Source: JAVEWJ01 sp034004605 (GTDB lineage Bacteria; Patescibacteriota; Gracilibacteria; UBA1369; LOWO2-01-FULL-3). Taken from it: a stretch of DNA of 64,000 nucleotides. The notes beneath the pieces were generated by a model. The model made no database searches, had not been told where the DNA came from, and worked only from the letters and a program-made list of their open reading frames with translations. This document shows positions 7,789-16,406 of this stretch, piece by piece. The position numbers were made by a program, and so were the translations under genes. The stretch covers positions 558,001 through 622,000 of the forward strand of contig JAVEWJ010000001.1 of the NCBI GenBank assembly GCA_034004605.1. Direction: 5' to 3'. How positions within the stretch are numbered: position 1 is the stretch's first letter; every line of letters begins with the position of its first letter.

Positions 7789-10269
7789 TTAGTTGTGTCT
7801 GTATCTGTAATATATAATTACATTATAATCATCGATGTTTTTTCCGCAGTTGTTGTCTATTCCAATATTAATGTATTGGTTGCCGTTTACATCGATATTT
7901 AGATTTGTGGCATTGTGTGCTTGATTGTTTAAGCCAGTTGCAATGTCGACTTCTTTTGTGTGTGGTTGATCGTTTACGGAGCTTCCTGTTGACCAAAGCT
8001 CAATATCCATTGATCCTGAAGTACAAGCGTCGTTGTCTTCTGAAAAACCGTATCCTGTGATTGTAATTGGGTGAGCTAAGAATAAGCCCATTTGGTTACC
8101 ATCAGATCCAAGTGCACCTCCAAATTCGATTGAACAACTAACGGAACTTCCAGGATCAGTCCCCGCATTACAAGTTCCAGATTCTTCTCCGTAAATAGTG
8201 TGATCGCTTGTAGTAAGCCATTTATTTCTTCCATTGCTTGTGTCGCATATGTAAAGCATTCCGGTGTCTGTATCAAACCATTGCATGCCTGCAACAGTTG
8301 AATTGCATGTTGTTGGAGAGTTGGAGCTTTGAACTGTTCTGAAGGCTAATTCGTTGTTGAATGTTGAAATAGTTCCGAGCGGGTGATTTGCGGAATAATT
8401 ATCGTCCCAGCCGAAATTTCTACTTGATCCGTCGTCGAAATTTATATAAACATCATTGGCTGTTGCTGTGCCAAGTCTTATTGCTTCTCCAGTTTTTAAT
8501 ATACTGAGTAAACCGTTTGCTCCGAGGCTTGCTAGAGCTGTGGCTGTGCTATTTTGCCATTCTTGAAGATTGGCTGTTTGTCCTGATTGTCCTCTAATTA
8601 CTTGTCCGATAATACCTGTTGCTCTTGATAATATTGAAACAGTTGCAGGGAAAGAATTGCTATCACTAGGCCATGCGCCAAGTCCCATGTCTCCAGATTC
8701 AGTGATTTGAAGGTCAGAACTTTCTGCAGAGCCTCCTATTGCTTGTTTTTTTATGCTGAAATATGGATGTCCTGTTCTTGTGTCTAGTCGAAAGATGCCT
8801 CCCGTTTTTGTTTCATCACGATCTCCAAGTTGGCTGATGTTTATTCCGTAACTTAATAAAGTCCCATCAACTTCTGTAAAAAGTCCTGATTTAAAATCTC
8901 CACTTGCATTATACATTGAGATTCCGCTGTCTGTTGAAGTTGATTTGTTAGGAAAAGAGTCGCCAATTCTTATTGCGCCATCGTTTGTTTGAATATCTAA
9001 TTCTGATTGTGGTGTAGATGTTTTAATACCTATGTTTGCATTCAATAAATTTATTTCGTCTGTTGATTGATCGTCAAATTCGATTCTGCCGGCGGAGGCT
9101 CCGAGGCCTAGCCATTGGCCACTCGCTGATGCATTTGTAAATGCGTCTCCTGTTGTCATTGAACCAACTGATGTAATATCGCCTGAACCGCTTGCGGAAG
9201 GTGTCCATGATAATGTTCCTGCTCCGTCTGTTGTTAGTGTGTCTCCAGTATTACCGTCTGAAGCTGGTAAAGTGTATGTGGTAGAGCCTGCGTTAGCTTG
9301 AGCATTAAATCCAACGAAGCCAGATGTTGCACCTGAAAGTCTAAGGGTGCCTTTTATATCGAGTTTTGAGCCGGGAGTGTTGGTTCCTATTCCGGTGTCT
9401 CCTAAAAGATAATTTGTGCCTGCTCCATCTATTGAAATATTTCCATCAGTTTGAAAATTTCCTGTGCCTGCGTCTATTGAGGCTGTGCTGTTGGAACTGC
9501 CATATATACTTGGAGAAACAGAACCCCAGTTTGTGTTTGCAAGAATATCTAGATGGTTTAATTCGGTGTTGGCGTTGTAATTTCCTGCAAAAATTAAGCC
9601 TCCGTTGTAGGCACCAAACCAAATTGGATCACTATCTAGATGCATTGCAAAGCTTCCGTCTCCTACAACTCCGAATGTTGGTTGTGATGCATTTTGTGTT
9701 GGTGTTTGAAAGGCTTTTAATAAATAATCGGAACCTCCAATTGCAGCATTTGGTCTTAGTGATAATGCGCTACTTGGGTTCGCATCGTTAATTCCTGTGT
9801 TGCCATTTGTGTCAATTGTGAGTTTTGCGTCTGAGTTTAGGTCTTGAGAAGAAGCAATTTTGAATTTATCCGAATCGGAGTTGTCTATTCCGACAACCCA
9901 TCTTTGAACTCCGTTTAAAAGTAATTGAATGAGTGAGTCGCCTGTGCCTGCGTTGGTAACTGTTAGTCCTGTTCCGGCTGTCGTTTCTGTATTGTCTTCG
10001 TAAATAACTAGACCTTCATTAAGGAAAAAATTTCCATTTGTTGATCCGCCAATTGAACCAGCATTGTTTAGCCATCCGAATAATTTATTTAAGGTTTGGC
10101 CAAATTGAATATACATATTACCGGGCAAGTTTTCGCTATTTATTAGTACGGTTTCTTGTTTTATGGGAAATTTTTCATCACCAATATAGAAAGGGACTGC
10201 TCCGTTTGCAGTGTTTGAAACAATTAATGATAGCGAAAATAAAATTGTGAAAATTTTAAATTTTTTCAT
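7789..10269 (-). CDS. Large secreted tail-fibre-like surface protein (826 aa)
   Basis: A signal peptide (about residues 1-23, ending ANGA) precedes a long Gly/Ser/Thr/Asn-rich protein without enzymatic motifs. Residues about 48-60 carry MYIQFGQTLNKLFGW and, near 600, VYINFDDGSSRNFGWDD: variants of the QFG...WD module of the plus-strand surface proteins. The middle contains GIGTNTPGSKLDIKG and TLTTDGAGTLSWTP, phrases characteristic of tail-fibre or hyaline beta-repeat proteins. The final 150 residues hold several cysteines and probably form a separate beta-sandwich-like domain. Inferred to be another displayed fibre. Transcribed alone from its own strong promoter (10298-10326), convergent to the SLH operon. 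Confidence 0.8.
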   Translation of the reverse strand: MKKFKIFTILFSLSLIVSNTANGAVPFYIGDEKFPIKQETVLINSENLPGNMYIQFGQTLNKLFGWLNNAGSIGGSTNGNFFLNEGLVIYEDNTETTAGTGLTVTNAGTGDSLIQLLLNGVQRWVVGIDNSDSDKFKIASSQDLNSDAKLTIDTNGNTGINDANPSSALSLRPNAAIGGSDYLLKAFQTPTQNASQPTFGVVGDGSFAMHLDSDPIWFGAYNGGLIFAGNYNANTELNHLDILANTNWGSVSPSIYGSSNSTASIDAGTGNFQTDGNISIDGAGTNYLLGDTGIGTNTPGSKLDIKGTLRLSGATSGFVGFNAQANAGSTTYTLPASDGNTGDTLTTDGAGTLSWTPSASGSGDITSVGSMTTGDAFTNASASGQWLGLGASAGRIEFDDQSTDEINLLNANIGIKTSTPQSELDIQTNDGAIRIGDSFPNKSTSTDSGISMYNASGDFKSGLFTEVDGTLLSYGINISQLGDRDETKTGGIFRLDTRTGHPYFSIKKQAIGGSAESSDLQITESGDMGLGAWPSDSNSFPATVSILSRATGIIGQVIRGQSGQTANLQEWQNSTATALASLGANGLLSILKTGEAIRLGTATANDVYINFDDGSSRNFGWDDNYSANHPLGTISTFNNELAFRTVQSSNSPTTCNSTVAGMQWFDTDTGMLYICDTSNGRNKWLTTSDHTIYGEESGTCNAGTDPGSSVSCSIEFGGALGSDGNQMGLFLAHPITITGYGFSEDNDACTSGSMDIELWSTGSSVNDQPHTKEVDIATGLNNQAHNATNLNIDVNGNQYINIGIDNNCGKNIDDYNVIIYYRYRHN

Positions 10270-10297
10270 AGGAATTTTTTTGAAATTGAGGTTTTTG

Positions 10298-10326
10298 ATT
10301 ATAAATAATGAGAGTTTTTATGTAAA
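10298..10326 (-). promoter_or_regulatory. Promoter of the 826-aa surface protein
   Basis: On the minus strand TTTACA (10326-10321), a 17-bp spacer and TATAAT (10303-10298). The leader before the ATG at 10269 would be about 20 nt. Confidence 0.75.
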
Positions 10327-10353
10327 GAAAAAGTAAAAATGATTGTTTCGATT

Positions 10354-11028
10354 TTAAATTTTATCCCAATTGATAGGATTTTTTCCAGTTTTTAATAAAT
10401 ATTCATTTGTTTTGGAAAAATGTTTAGATCCAAAGAAGCCTGAGTGTGCTGAGAGTGGGGATGGATGTGGTGCTTCTAATATCAAGTGTTTGTTTTTGTT
10501 TATTATTTCTCCTTTTTTCTTGGCATAATTTCCCCATAAAATGAAAACAATATTTTCTTTTTTTTCTGAAATTATATTAATAATTGCATCCGTAAATTCT
10601 TCCCATCCTTTTTTTTGATGAGATCCTGCTTGATTTGCTCGAACCGTTAATGTGGCGTTTAAAAGAAGGATGCCTTGTTTTGACCAGTTTTCAAGATTTC
10701 CGTGATTTGGCATTTTTATTTTTAGATCGGATTCGATTTCTTTGTAGATGTTTATCAAGGAGGGTGGTTTTCGGATGCCTTCGTTTACGGAAAAACATAG
10801 GCCGTTTGCTTGAGAAGGTCCGTGATATGGGTCTTGTCCGAGTATTACAACTTTCACGTTTTCAAATGGGCAAAAATCGAGTGCGCGGAAAATGTTTTTT
10901 CCTTGGGGATAAATCGTGTGGCTTTTGTATTCTGTTTTTACAAATTTAATTAGATTATTGAAATATTCTTTTTCAAATTCATCGCTTAGTAGCGTCTTCC
11001 ATGAGTTGTGAATTTTTATTTCCGGCAT
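10354..11028 (-). CDS. ung: Uracil-DNA glycosylase, family 1
   Basis: Ung removes uracil from DNA and starts base-excision repair. The water-activating loop GQDPYHG lies near residue 63, the mid-protein LLLNATLTVR and AGSHQKKGWE segments near 123-140, and the C-terminal HPSPLSA leucine loop near 187. The length (224 residues) is normal for the family. It is divergent from the sigma factor gene, with about 60 bp between their start codons. Stop TAA. Assignment is firm. Confidence 0.97.
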   Translation of the reverse strand: MPEIKIHNSWKTLLSDEFEKEYFNNLIKFVKTEYKSHTIYPQGKNIFRALDFCPFENVKVVILGQDPYHGPSQANGLCFSVNEGIRKPPSLINIYKEIESDLKIKMPNHGNLENWSKQGILLLNATLTVRANQAGSHQKKGWEEFTDAIINIISEKKENIVFILWGNYAKKKGEIINKNKHLILEAPHPSPLSAHSGFFGSKHFSKTNEYLLKTGKNPINWDKI

Positions 11029-11039
11029 ATCTTTCTTTC

Positions 11040-11068
11040 TTGATTATTTTGTATTTATTATATAGGAT
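11040..11068 (+). promoter_or_regulatory. Probable promoter of the sigma factor gene
   Basis: TTGATT (11040-11045), 17 bp, TAGGAT (11063-11068). It sits in the ung/sigma divergent gap, 21 bp before the ATG. Confidence 0.5.
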
Positions 11069-11089
11069 AAGAACTTGTTTTTAAATTAT

Positions 11090-11980
11090 ATGGATAGAGA
11101 AAATTTGGCAATTATAGAAAAAGATCGAATTTCTTCAAAAAATCCTGATTTTGATGCTCTAAACGAAGAAGAGCTTTGGGAATTAAAAGAATTGGGAGAT
11201 CAAAGAGTTAGGGATTATATATTTATGAAACATCGTAAATTGGTGTTTTTTCTTTTAAATAAACTATATAGCAGGTTTTTGTCTGATTCTCGGTTTGTAA
11301 AGGATTTGGAACAAGAGGCTTTTTTGGGCTTGCTTACAGCTATAAATAAATTTGATTTTAAGGTTGGTGTGTTTTTTTCTACCTATGCTCAGTATTGGAT
11401 TAGAAAATTTGTTGATATGTTTTTGGAAAGAAATCTTCGGGTTGTAAGGTTTCCGGGAAAACTTCAGATTGCTTATCTTCGAATTAATTATTTGATACAG
11501 CTACATAAACTTTTGCATTTTGAAGTTCCTGACAATGAAACTTTGGCAAGAATCAGTGGTATTTCATTGAAAAAAATTGAAAAAGTGATTTTTTTTAGGT
11601 CTTTTTTACAGGATGGTGCTTTGTCTTTGGATGCGCCGGTGAGGGCGTCAAATAGAGAAAATGGTGAATCAAGGTTGGACTTTATGACTGATGGTACCGA
11701 TTTTTCTATGGAGTCGGATAAATTTAGTTTTGAACCTTGTTTTTTGGAAATTTTTGAAACTAGATTTAAGCTTTATTACAAATCTTCCAAGAAAGAACGG
11801 GATTTGGAGATTTTTAAGCTTAGATTTGGTTTTTCCGATGACTCAAAAGAATATACTTTGGAAGAAATTGGCGAGAGATATAATATATCAAGAGAACGAG
11901 CTCGGCAGGTTATTGAAAAAATGCTTTCTTTTATAAAGAAAAGTGATGTGCTTATGGATTTTTTAAGAGCAACGATTTAG
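11090..11980 (+). CDS. Sigma-70 family RNA polymerase sigma factor
   Basis: Directs RNA polymerase to promoters. Region 2 is clear (about residues 45-115), with DLEQEAFLGLLTAINKFD and the -10-reading YAQYWIRKFV helix; a region-3-like segment follows (about 130-170); region 4 at the C-terminus has the helix-turn-helix YTLEEIGERYNISRERARQV (about 255-280). No long region 1 is present and the length is about 296 residues, so this resembles an alternative group 3 or short group 2 factor rather than a full-size RpoD. I chose ATG 11090; the frame is open from TTG 11075, but ATG with an AT-rich leader matches the other genes here. Stop TAG. Its target promoters cannot be deduced. Confidence 0.88.
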   Translation: MDRENLAIIEKDRISSKNPDFDALNEEELWELKELGDQRVRDYIFMKHRKLVFFLLNKLYSRFLSDSRFVKDLEQEAFLGLLTAINKFDFKVGVFFSTYAQYWIRKFVDMFLERNLRVVRFPGKLQIAYLRINYLIQLHKLLHFEVPDNETLARISGISLKKIEKVIFFRSFLQDGALSLDAPVRASNRENGESRLDFMTDGTDFSMESDKFSFEPCFLEIFETRFKLYYKSSKKERDLEIFKLRFGFSDDSKEYTLEEIGERYNISRERARQVIEKMLSFIKKSDVLMDFLRATI

Positions 11981-12045
11981 GGAATATGGGGCGTTTTATC
12001 TCTGTTGGAGCATTTCAGGCCTTTGTGTGCTTGCTGTTTTCGCTA

Positions 12046-12074
12046 TTGACAAGAAGCTTTAATCCTGTTAGTAT
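12046..12074 (+). promoter_or_regulatory. Promoter of the L,D-transpeptidase-like gene
   Basis: A consensus TTGACA (12046-12051), 17 bp, TAGTAT (12069-12074), 22 bp before the ATG at 12097. Confidence 0.75.
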
Positions 12075-12096
12075 TTTCGTTCATTAATTTTTTATT

Positions 12097-12795
12097 ATGA
12101 ACAGAATGAAATTTTTGTATTTGACTTTATCGCTTGTAGTTGTGTCAATAGTATTTGGATCAGGTTTGCATAATGTAAGGGCTTTGGATGGGGATGATAC
12201 TCAGGTCGATTTTACCGTTTCCGATTTGTTTTCTTTTGATCTCGGTGAAAACGATTCTTTGGTGCAGAGCGTGAAAATCAGGGCAAGTTCGCAGTATTCG
12301 TCACTTTTTCACGAAGAAAATACTCAGATTGTTTGGACAAGGTTTGAGCCTTCTGATTTTAGCGTTTCCGCCGGTGACTATTTTCTTGTCGATATCGAAA
12401 ATGCACAGGGGTATTTGATAAATGAAAACTCTCGTTTTTATACAGTTTTTCCTATCATGACAGGTGCTAAAAGGACTCCTACTCCAGTAAAGGATTGGGT
12501 CGTACTTGAGGAAAACATTAAGAGTGATCGTATTACTTTTGATGATTCCGGTGAGTTTTTTCGAATGTTTTTAAATGATGGCGCTACACGAACCGGCTAT
12601 GGGATTCACGGTTATGCTTATTTCGACTTCGAAATCGCAAACGGTCGAAAATTTTTGAGTCTTGGTTGTGTGCTTGTTTCTGATGCGAATCTTGATTTGA
12701 TCGAGGAAAGTTTTATTGCAAACGGAAACAGACTTAATGTGTATACTCGTGAATCAGTCGATATTGAGGCTTATTTTAATGGTTTGATTTATTAA
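12097..12795 (+). CDS. Secreted L,D-transpeptidase-like (YkuD-type) protein
   Basis: L,D-transpeptidases form 3-3 cross-links or attach proteins in peptidoglycan using a catalytic cysteine. A signal peptide is visible (about residues 1-29, ending VRA). The YkuD landmarks appear in order: FPIMTGAKRTPTP (about 118-130), YGIHG with His171, and SLGCV with Cys191, followed by D196...L200 and the closing LNVYTRES strand. The His-to-Cys spacing is 20, slightly longer than in Bacillus YkuD, and the common SHGC/SKGC is SLGC. Length 232 residues. I read it as a divergent but probably active enzyme. It heads a group with the two unknown genes that follow. Confidence 0.72.
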   Translation: MNRMKFLYLTLSLVVVSIVFGSGLHNVRALDGDDTQVDFTVSDLFSFDLGENDSLVQSVKIRASSQYSSLFHEENTQIVWTRFEPSDFSVSAGDYFLVDIENAQGYLINENSRFYTVFPIMTGAKRTPTPVKDWVVLEENIKSDRITFDDSGEFFRMFLNDGATRTGYGIHGYAYFDFEIANGRKFLSLGCVLVSDANLDLIEESFIANGNRLNVYTRESVDIEAYFNGLIY

Positions 12796-12807
12796 TTTTC
12801 GAAATAT

Positions 12808-12835
12808 TTGCCTTATTTTTAGAAAGTGATAGATT
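12808..12835 (+). promoter_or_regulatory. Possible promoter before the 475-aa membrane protein
   Basis: TTGCCT (12808-12813), 16 bp, TAGATT (12830-12835), 23 bp before ATG 12859. Moderate match; the gene could also be read from the upstream promoter. Confidence 0.4.
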
Positions 12836-12858
12836 CTTCGCTTATCTAAATAAATATT

Positions 12859-14286
12859 ATGTCTGCTCGATTGTTGATTCAAGAAGGAGTCCTTCTTCCT
12901 GAAGTGCCGAAAGACGGGATGTTTCTTTCCGATGAAATAGTTTCTCATGCGCTTCCTGAAGTTGCGATGGATTCCGATGAAATTCTTTCGTCAATGATGC
13001 ATCAAACAAGGGAACAGGTGATTTTGTTTTTTGACGATCTTGAACGAAAAGTTTTAGCTTTGCGCTCCTTGAAGGATGATCCTCTTTTTTTGGAGAAAAC
13101 GGTTCTTGTTGAAAATTTGAATGATATTTTGGACGGTTTGAGAAAATCTGTGCTTGATAGTGGTATTTCTTGGGAAGATGAGGGTGGTTTGGTTTTTATT
13201 TCTTTGATTGTTAATCAACGTGTTCTTGATTGTTTAAATAAATTTGAGGTTATTGTTCGCGGTTTTGGAAAATTGGATTTATTGTTTGAGGAGTCGAGAA
13301 AGTCTTTACAAGGTTTATCTGATTTGCTTAATGAAAATGTTTCTTTGATTGAGTCTTATTCGGGTGTTTCCGAGTTGACTCAGGATGATAAGCGAAAAAT
13401 CGCTCAGGCGGAAGGTGTGGTGAGAAATCGGGGGCAAAGAATTGAGACCAGAGAAAAGCGAAATATTGAATTAAAAAAATATTTTGGGAAAATGTTTTCG
13501 GAGGGGACGGCTAATATTGATGAATTGTGGCAAAATTTTTCGGAATTTGCGAATTTTTTGCAGGAGAAAAATTGGCTGTCGGGTCCTAAAGCGAAAGATG
13601 AGTTTTTAAGGGGGCGAAATTTGTCGAGTGTTTTTGATCTTGTTGTTCAGTTGGTTGAAAAAAATCAATTGGGAGAAGGGGAGATAGATTATAGAAAATA
13701 TATTGAGTTGATTGATGATGTTTTGGATGAGTCGGATGGTGTGGATTTTGTAATTGATAGAAAATTTGGGGTTATTGCCTTGGTTTTGCTTGCGATGCTT
13801 TCAGGGGTAATGTTGGCGAAAAGATATTTATTCATGATGAAAGCAGAGGATTATTCGGACAATATGCCGATTGTGAAGGTTCCGGAAATTGATGAAAGTG
13901 TGTTATCGTATGAGATTGATGAAAATACTACTCCTTATTTGTATTTTTTAACTATGGAAAATAATGTTCGCTTGTTTTTGATGCATTATTTTTCGATGAA
14001 CGTGAAGGCTTTTGAGGTTTTTGCGAAGATGGGGGCTGGAAAAGATGATTTTAATTTTGTGAATAAATATGATGGGAAAAATGTGCGCACGGATTTTTTA
14101 ATTGAAAATTTTAATGAAAAAATTTTGAGCAGGGAGTTGGTTTATGTTGAGGATTCTTTTGGAAATATAGTGCAGGGGAGAAGGGTTGTTGTTTCTCGCA
14201 GTTGTGATGTGAAGTTTTCGGTTTTTGAGCCTATAAATATGCAAAATACTTTTTCTGTGAATTATATTACTTGGTATTTGGAATAA
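12859..14286 (+). CDS. Unknown protein with one central membrane segment (475 aa)
   Basis: No family recognised. The first 300 residues are charged and look largely helical, possibly coiled-coil, with no signal peptide. One hydrophobic segment at about 302-321 (GVIALVLLAMLSGVMLA) is followed by a basic patch and a C-terminal domain of about 150 residues that ends in predicted strands. The topology is therefore probably cytoplasmic N-terminus, single crossing, C-terminal domain outside. Lying between an L,D-transpeptidase-like enzyme and a DUF4256-like protein, it might be an envelope factor, but this is guilt by association. ATG start, TAA stop. Confidence 0.7.
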   Translation: MSARLLIQEGVLLPEVPKDGMFLSDEIVSHALPEVAMDSDEILSSMMHQTREQVILFFDDLERKVLALRSLKDDPLFLEKTVLVENLNDILDGLRKSVLDSGISWEDEGGLVFISLIVNQRVLDCLNKFEVIVRGFGKLDLLFEESRKSLQGLSDLLNENVSLIESYSGVSELTQDDKRKIAQAEGVVRNRGQRIETREKRNIELKKYFGKMFSEGTANIDELWQNFSEFANFLQEKNWLSGPKAKDEFLRGRNLSSVFDLVVQLVEKNQLGEGEIDYRKYIELIDDVLDESDGVDFVIDRKFGVIALVLLAMLSGVMLAKRYLFMMKAEDYSDNMPIVKVPEIDESVLSYEIDENTTPYLYFLTMENNVRLFLMHYFSMNVKAFEVFAKMGAGKDDFNFVNKYDGKNVRTDFLIENFNEKILSRELVYVEDSFGNIVQGRRVVVSRSCDVKFSVFEPINMQNTFSVNYITWYLE

Positions 14287-14334
14287 GGAATTTACTGCTG
14301 TGTGAGACTTTTTTTAAAAATTTTAATTTATTTT

Positions 14335-15048
14335 ATGTCGAGTTTTGAAAAAAATGGACAATTTGGGTCTGGTGATGCTCCTTCCGAAGTTGTTGGTATC
14401 GGTTCCGGTGTTTTTGCTTTGGAAGGTTTGCCGGCATTTTCGATGGGTGTAGCCGGTGAAGTTTCGAATTTGCTTTCGGATTCCGGATCAGAAAAACTTG
14501 AATATAAAAAAATGATTTCGGATTTGGAAAATCGTTTGCGTGGTGTCACAAGTTTAAGTGATAATGTTGATTTTGAAGAGTTGAGGAAGTCTTTATGTGC
14601 AAATCCCGAATTGTTGGATAAGATTATTTTTTTTGATGCAAAAGGTCATTTTATGAATTATTTTGATCAGAATGAGAGTTCTTTTATTTTTGTTTCTTCT
14701 TGGACGGATGTGAAGAATGTTGATAAAGCCCATAGATATTTGGTTTATGATGCGCAGGCATATTCTAAGCTTTCTTTCGTTATTAAATCTTTTTGTAAAG
14801 GAAACGTTTTGGATATTGTTTCGATTTCGGGTGTGGAATTGTTTACGGAAGAAGATCAAAGGCGTTTTAATATGTTTTATAAATCGAAAGGCCGTTCTTG
14901 GCTTCAAACACCTTCTTTTTTGAGGGAAAACGAAGAAGCTTTAATGGGAAGAGATGATGGTGTATTGGATGTGCCTGTTGATTGTTGTCTGGATTTCGCT
15001 TCTTTTAGAGTGAAAGTTGTGGTGCCGAGGGTTCTTCGTGATAGGTGA
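14335..15048 (+). CDS. DUF4256-like protein
   Basis: The C-terminal two thirds follow the pattern I associate with DUF4256: GVELFTEEDQRRF near residue 163, then SWLQTPSFLRENEEALMGRD, and a final strand-rich segment ending FRVKVVV. The function of DUF4256 is unknown. The N-terminal 60 residues are Gly/Ser-rich and variable. I chose ATG 14335, which has the usual AT-rich leader, over GTG 14302. This is the only gene in the window that ends with TGA; reading through would add 11 residues and overlap the convergent permease gene. The TGA abuts the permease stop codon exactly. Confidence 0.6.
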   Translation: MSSFEKNGQFGSGDAPSEVVGIGSGVFALEGLPAFSMGVAGEVSNLLSDSGSEKLEYKKMISDLENRLRGVTSLSDNVDFEELRKSLCANPELLDKIIFFDAKGHFMNYFDQNESSFIFVSSWTDVKNVDKAHRYLVYDAQAYSKLSFVIKSFCKGNVLDIVSISGVELFTEEDQRRFNMFYKSKGRSWLQTPSFLRENEEALMGRDDGVLDVPVDCCLDFASFRVKVVVPRVLRDR

Positions 15049-16023
15049 TTAAAGAATTGCGTTAAAAGCGTAGCCCATTAAAATTATTCCAAGCGTGCTT
15101 ATTCCGAAAAATACCGCAAGGAGTTGCCAGCGCATTACTTTTTTGAGGATGATTGCTTCGGGGAGTGAGAGTGTGACGATTGCTGTCATGAAGGCTAGTA
15201 TTGTGCCGAGAGGGGCGCCTTTTTGGGCTAATGCTTCTATGATCGGTAAGACGCTTATTGAGTTTGCGTAGAGTGGTATACCTAAAATTACCGCGAGCGG
15301 TACTGTGAAGATTGATTTTGACGACAAAATTTGTTCAACTGTTTCTTGTGGCACGAAGCCGTGAATGATGGCTCCAAGTGATACACCGATAGTTAAATAT
15401 GGGAAGATTTTTTTTGTGATTGAGAATCCGTTGTTCCAGAAAATTTTCAATAAATTTTTAAATGGGATTTTTTCGTTCGCCATTTCAAGTCTTGTTTTGG
15501 ATTTGAAGCGAAGAAGTTCAGGTAAAATATATTTTTCCATTTTCAGTTTTTGTATCAACATTCCTCCAAGAACTGCGATTATTATGCCGAAAAGATTGTA
15601 TAGTATTGTGACTTTAAGTCCGAACAGTGCGGGGAAAAGATATAGCGATGATTCGTTTATGAGTGGCGAGCTGATGAGGAAAGTGAATGTGATGCCGAGC
15701 GGAATGCCTGCGCCTGTGAAACCGATAAATAGGGGGATTGAGGAACATGAACAAAAAGGAGTGACGATTCCCAGGAGTGCGGCGATTAAATAATTTAGGC
15801 CAAACCAGCGTTTTTTCGTGAGAATATCGCGAGCTTTTTCCATCGGAAAATAGAAGTTTACGATGGCCATTATGAAATTTATCAGTACGAGGAGTAGCCC
15901 GATTTTGACGGTGTCGTATATGAAAAAATTGAGTGCGTTTGTAAAATATGAGCCCTTGGTTAGCCCAAATATGTTAAACGTAAATTGATCCGCTAAAAAT
16001 TGTATGGGGTAAAAAATGTCCAT
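15049..16023 (-). CDS. Permease of the UPF0718/ArsP-like family
   Basis: A polytopic membrane protein of 324 residues with about eight hydrophobic segments. The FCSCSS motif near residue 92 followed by PLFIGF, and SSPLINES near 117, are typical of the DUF318/UPF0718 permease family, some of whose members export organoarsenicals. The substrate here is unknown. It is preceded on the same strand, 42 bp away, by a small CPTC thioredoxin-like gene, an association common for these permeases. TAA stop. Confidence 0.82.
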   Translation of the reverse strand: MDIFYPIQFLADQFTFNIFGLTKGSYFTNALNFFIYDTVKIGLLLVLINFIMAIVNFYFPMEKARDILTKKRWFGLNYLIAALLGIVTPFCSCSSIPLFIGFTGAGIPLGITFTFLISSPLINESSLYLFPALFGLKVTILYNLFGIIIAVLGGMLIQKLKMEKYILPELLRFKSKTRLEMANEKIPFKNLLKIFWNNGFSITKKIFPYLTIGVSLGAIIHGFVPQETVEQILSSKSIFTVPLAVILGIPLYANSISVLPIIEALAQKGAPLGTILAFMTAIVTLSLPEAIILKKVMRWQLLAVFFGISTLGIILMGYAFNAIL

Positions 16024-16065
16024 TTATTGGTTTGAATATTTTGTAATTAAGTCTTTTAGTTCGTT

Positions 16066-16284
16066 TTATTCGGGTATTTTTCCGGCAATGACGATTTTGT
16101 CTTTTATTATAAGGACGGGCAGTGTCATAAGTCCGAGATCGATTATTTTTTGAATATCCTGAATGTATTCGACCGGTTGGTCTATTTCGAGATCTTTATG
16201 CGCCTGAATGGTGAGTTCGTGGAGTCTGTGGCAAGTGGGGCAGCCTGTGCCGAGGACTTTTATTTGAGTGATTTTATTTGGCAT
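16066..16284 (-). CDS. Small thioredoxin-like redox protein (CPTC)
   Basis: A 72-residue thioredoxin-fold protein of the redox-active disulfide protein 2 type: strand IKVLGTGCPTC with the CPTC active site near residues 15-18, and LMTLPVLIIKDKIVIAGKIP with the cis-proline. Proteins of this size commonly accompany UPF0718 permeases and may reduce or hand over their substrate. The internal ATG at 16284 is preferred to the upstream frame start at 16320, because it begins just before the first strand and has an AT-rich leader. Confidence 0.8.
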   Translation of the reverse strand: MPNKITQIKVLGTGCPTCHRLHELTIQAHKDLEIDQPVEYIQDIQKIIDLGLMTLPVLIIKDKIVIAGKIPE

Positions 16285-16352
16285 GAATTTTATAAAAATT
16301 ATTTGAATAAACAGTACCATTAATTATTGACGAGTTCATCTATAAATTGTGA

Positions 16353-16381
16353 TTGCTATTTTCTTATTTTCTTATTATACT
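16353..16381 (+). promoter_or_regulatory. Promoter of the AbrB/RelE toxin-antitoxin pair
   Basis: TTGCTA (16353-16358), 17 bp, TATACT (16376-16381), 25 bp before the antitoxin ATG. Confidence 0.65.
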
Positions 16382-16406
16382 ATTTGTAGAATTTCTTAAT
16401 TAATTT

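Noticed and set aside
7717..7902. Short plus-strand open frame at the end of the 826-residue protein gene
   Set aside because: It is antisense to the real coding end and has a Val/Ile-rich translation typical of a shadow frame.
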